DNA of 16,159 bases. Source: Leptofilum sp965368765. Its GTDB lineage: Bacteria > Chloroflexota > Anaerolineae > Promineifilales > Promineifilaceae. The position numbers were made by a program, and so were the translations under genes. Every line of letters begins with the position of its first letter. Positions within the stretch are counted from its first letter, which is position 1. Shown here piece after piece: positions 14,324 to 16,159 of the stretch. The stretch spans positions 1 through 16,159 of the forward strand of contig CBDUOF010000076.1 of NCBI GenBank assembly GCA_965368765.1. The letters are read 5' to 3'. Below the pieces are notes generated by a model. That model was not told where the DNA came from. It made no database searches and saw only the letters and a program-made list of their open reading frames with translations.

Positions 14324-14734
14324 TTAGCTGCTAATTTCTTGCTGCGTTTGGGTTTTAGAACTAATAACCCGTTCTACACTATCTAGCAGTTCCTGTGGAC
14401 CAAACGGTTTGGTAATATAATCGTCAACTCGGGCGATATGTAACCCCAACACGCGGTCAATGCTTTGGGCTTTCGCGGTTACTACAATGACGGGAATATC
14501 GCGCATTTCCTCAGAAGCTTTCATCTTCTGATACACTTCCCAGCCGTCCATTTCTGGCATCATCAGATCGAGTAAAACGAGGTCTGGCTGGATTTCACTA
14601 ATTTTGGTTAGGCCTTCCTGTCCACCAACTGCACCGGTAACATCGAACTTGTTACGGCCCAAAATGAGCTTGACCAGTTCAATCATTTCTAGTTCGTCTT
14701 CGATGCAAACTACTTTTTTGGGGTCGTCTGCCAT
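14324..14734 (-). CDS. CheY-like single-domain response regulator
   Basis: The 136 residues form one receiver domain: acidic pocket IEDE (Glu12, Asp13), phosphoacceptor Asp56 in LLDLMMPEMDGW, Thr86 in VVTAKAQ and Lys109 in ITKPFGP. A polar Gln/Ser tail follows and there is no output domain. AAGGA lies eight bases before the ATG. It ends at a strong terminator, so it is a single-gene transcript. It differs clearly from the regulator at 12643-13062 (for example Thr against Ser at the switch position), so the two are not a recent duplicate. The partner kinase is unknown. No ACGGCCGT copy occurs in it. Confidence 0.92.
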   Translation of the reverse strand: MADDPKKVVCIEDELEMIELVKLILGRNKFDVTGAVGGQEGLTKISEIQPDLVLLDLMMPEMDGWEVYQKMKASEEMRDIPVIVVTAKAQSIDRVLGLHIARVDDYITKPFGPQELLDSVERVISSKTQTQQEISS

Positions 14735-15002
14735 TACATATTTCCTTGCTCAGTCAATTTTTGCCTAAATATTAAGTGAACACATTTAAATTTAGATTCT
14801 ACTTAACCAATGAATAACTAAAGAGTAGCACAAGCCAGAATGGTTGTCTACATACTATTCTAGCCGGTAGATTGTAATGAGTCGTCTGCTGCTCATGCTC
14901 TGTGCTTTCGGTAACAAGAGATACTTTAATCTAATTTATCGATATGGGCTATATGATAAGAGTAAGGGGGAGATAGGTATTAGCGGGTCTGGTGAGGCTT
15001 GT

Positions 15003-15031
15003 TTGACAGGAAACGGCCGTTTTGGCATAAT
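15003..15031 (+). promoter_or_regulatory. Strong promoter of the T-box / AlaX unit
   Basis: TTGACA (15003-15008) matches the consensus exactly, followed by 17 bases and CATAAT (15026-15031). Transcription should begin near 15038, about 16 bases before T-box Stem I. The spacer contains AACGGCCGTT (15012-15021). Between 14735 and 15002 I see only the upstream region of the response regulator and no gene. Confidence 0.75.
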
Positions 15032-15053
15032 CTCTCCACTTCAATAGACAAGC

Positions 15054-15364
15054 GTCGATGGAGACGAGTAGCTTTCTTAATTGTGTAGCGAGCCTGAGTT
15101 GGTGTGAGTCAGGTACAGGGAAGAAAGCGAAAATCCCTCCGGAGCTTCTGACTGAAAGATCGGTAGCGGCAAGTAGTAAGTTATAAACAATTTGTACCCA
15201 GTGCAGATTACCGAAACAAGTAGGCTCAGACGGAGTCATCCCACGTTAAAGGGAGTGCAACCATTATTAAGTGGTTGATTGAGTGCCTGATTTTTGTCAG
15301 GAACTTGGGTGGTACCGCGGAGACACTACGCCTTCGTCCCAACTGTGGGATGTTGGCGTTTTTT
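15054..15364 (+). promoter_or_regulatory. T-box leader with antiterminator and terminator
   Basis: A T-box binds a specific tRNA through its specifier codon and, when that tRNA is uncharged, prevents termination. Stem I is clear: AGTA (15067-15070), the stem GCTTTCTT/AAGAAAGC (15071-15078 with 15121-15128), a distal region with AGCGAGCC and TTGGTGTGAGT, then GAA (15129-15131) opening the specifier side. The codon after GAA is AAT (15132-15134), or ATC if shifted by one; neither is an alanine codon. The T-box sequence GGGTGGTACCGCGG (15307-15320) is nearly canonical. The terminator pairs ACGCC (15328-15332) and CGTCCC with GGGATG and GGCGT (15355-15359), followed by TTTTTT (15359-15364). Translation of the gene starts 18 bases later. 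Confidence 0.9.
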
Positions 15365-15381
15365 GTTGTCTGGAGGTTGTT

Positions 15382-16089
15382 ATGACGGAGTTGTTGTTTT
15401 TAACGGATGCGTATCTACAGAATTTTGAAGCGGTGGTAACGGCCGTTTCCGACGATGGCGTGGTGCTGGACAAGACTGCCTTTTACCCCGGCGGTGGCGG
15501 TCAGCCATGTGATTTTGGCACGCTTACTGGGGGTGACACAACCTGGGACGTGACAAAAGTGAAGAAAGTTGGTGGCCAGGTGGTGCATTTTATGGCTGGA
15601 GAGAAACCGGTCGTGGGAACGACCGTTACCGGTCAGCTAGATTGGGATCGACGGTATCAATTGATGCGCACCCACACAGCGATGCACATCTTGTGCGGCG
15701 TGGTTTGGCGCGATTACCACGCTTCGGTGACCGGTGGCAATATGGATCCTTTGAAGGGACGCATGGATTTTGAGTTTGAGACGATGCAGCAAGCGTTGGT
15801 GGCAGAGATAGAAACGGCCGTTAACGCCGAAGTGGCTGCCGCCCGTGAAACGCGCGTGCAAATCTTGCCCCGTGCTGAAGCGTTCCAGATTCCTGACCTG
15901 ATTCGCACCAAGATTAGTTTACTACCAGAAGGCATCAAAGAGGTGCGCACTGTTGAATTGGTGGGGCTAGATTTGCAAGCCGATGGCGGGACACATGTAG
16001 CCAATACGAAGGAAGTCGGCCGTATGCACATTACCGATTACAAAAGCAAAGGCAAAATCAACAAGCGCATTTACGTGGAATTGGATTAA
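15382..16089 (+). CDS. AlaX-type tRNA editing protein (free-standing AlaRS editing domain homologue)
   Basis: Free-standing relatives of the alanyl-tRNA synthetase editing domain hydrolyse misacylated tRNA, classically Ser-tRNA(Ala). The 235 residues show the conserved FYPGGGGQP segment (35-42), the zinc motif HTAMH (His98, His102) and GGTHVANTKEVG (His205). The usual Cys four residues before the last His is Asp201 here, so one zinc ligand is replaced. The ATG at 15382 has GGAGG (15372-15376) five bases upstream. An in-frame ATG at 15283 lies inside the T-box and is not credible. Expression is controlled by the T-box, so it should rise when the sensed tRNA is uncharged. Two ACGGCCGT copies are present. 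The substrate is not certain given the altered ligand and the specifier codon. Confidence 0.88.
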   Translation: MTELLFLTDAYLQNFEAVVTAVSDDGVVLDKTAFYPGGGGQPCDFGTLTGGDTTWDVTKVKKVGGQVVHFMAGEKPVVGTTVTGQLDWDRRYQLMRTHTAMHILCGVVWRDYHASVTGGNMDPLKGRMDFEFETMQQALVAEIETAVNAEVAAARETRVQILPRAEAFQIPDLIRTKISLLPEGIKEVRTVELVGLDLQADGGTHVANTKEVGRMHITDYKSKGKINKRIYVELD

Positions 16090-16104
16090 GCTGCGGATAA
16101 AAAA

Positions 16105-16159
16105 ATGAGATTTATTGTTAAAGAGCAGGATTACGAAAAACCAATCGGTGCGGGGCTGT
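16105..16159 (+). CDS. Start of an unidentified gene, cut by the window edge
   Basis: An ATG at 16105 opens a frame of 18 codons to the window end (MRFIVKEQDYEKPIGAGL). A weak site (CGGA, ending 7 bases before) precedes it. It lies 15 bases after the AlaX stop with no terminator between, so it probably belongs to the same T-box-controlled transcript. The fragment is too short to identify. Confidence 0.45.
   Translation, partial: MRFIVKEQDYEKPIGAGL

Noticed and set aside
14949..15239. A minus-strand frame of 96 codons across the T-box
   Set aside because: The sequence is explained by the promoter and T-box leader on the plus strand.

Overview
The window most resembles a Chloroflexota chromosome (Anaerolineae or a related class). 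That placement is inference. It rests on a Tat-type lipoprotein with a Thr/Pro-rich linker after its lipobox, a T-box leader, GAF histidine kinases and single-domain response regulators scattered among housekeeping genes, and roughly even GC. Nothing here looks like a plasmid, phage, insertion sequence or CRISPR array.

Layout. Bases 1-3312 (minus) hold the first 1104 codons of an RND-family exporter that runs off the left edge. Its first extracytoplasmic loop carries about 670 more residues than usual, built of nested repeats in the order B1-A1-A2-B2. A MarR-family repressor gene (3341-3823, minus) lies 28 bases upstream of it, behind a good promoter and a 29-base perfect palindrome. A non-coding stretch of about 0.8 kb with several hairpins precedes glmS (4697-6541, plus), which ends in an intrinsic terminator. 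A Tat-exported lipoprotein of unknown function (6917-8038, plus) converges on a soluble GAF histidine kinase (8098-9339, minus). The kinase is divergent from hemW (9448-10662, plus) through two overlapping antiparallel promoters. hemW overlaps mobA by four bases. mobA converges on folD (11282-12166, minus) with a 16-bp perfect hairpin between them.

Right of folD, all on the minus strand, come a 65-residue two-helix membrane protein, a CheY-like regulator, a metallo-beta-lactamase-fold hydrolase and a second CheY-like regulator. Three of these four are followed by clear intrinsic terminators, so they look like separate short transcripts. From 15003 to the right edge is a plus-strand unit: a strong promoter, a complete T-box leader with terminator, an AlaX-type tRNA-editing protein (15382-16089) and the first 18 codons of another gene.

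The strongest window-wide signal is the palindrome ACGGCCGT. I counted 24 copies by eye against about 0.25 expected by chance, and 13 of them extend to AACGGCCGTT. It occurs in genes on both strands, mostly read as Thr-Ala-Val or Asn-Gly-Arg, and also between genes, including the spacer between -35 and -10 of the T-box promoter. It resembles the HIP1 phenomenon of cyanobacteria. The other main leads are the repeat-expanded RND loop, the T-box whose apparent specifier codon does not fit alanine, and the structured non-coding region before glmS.
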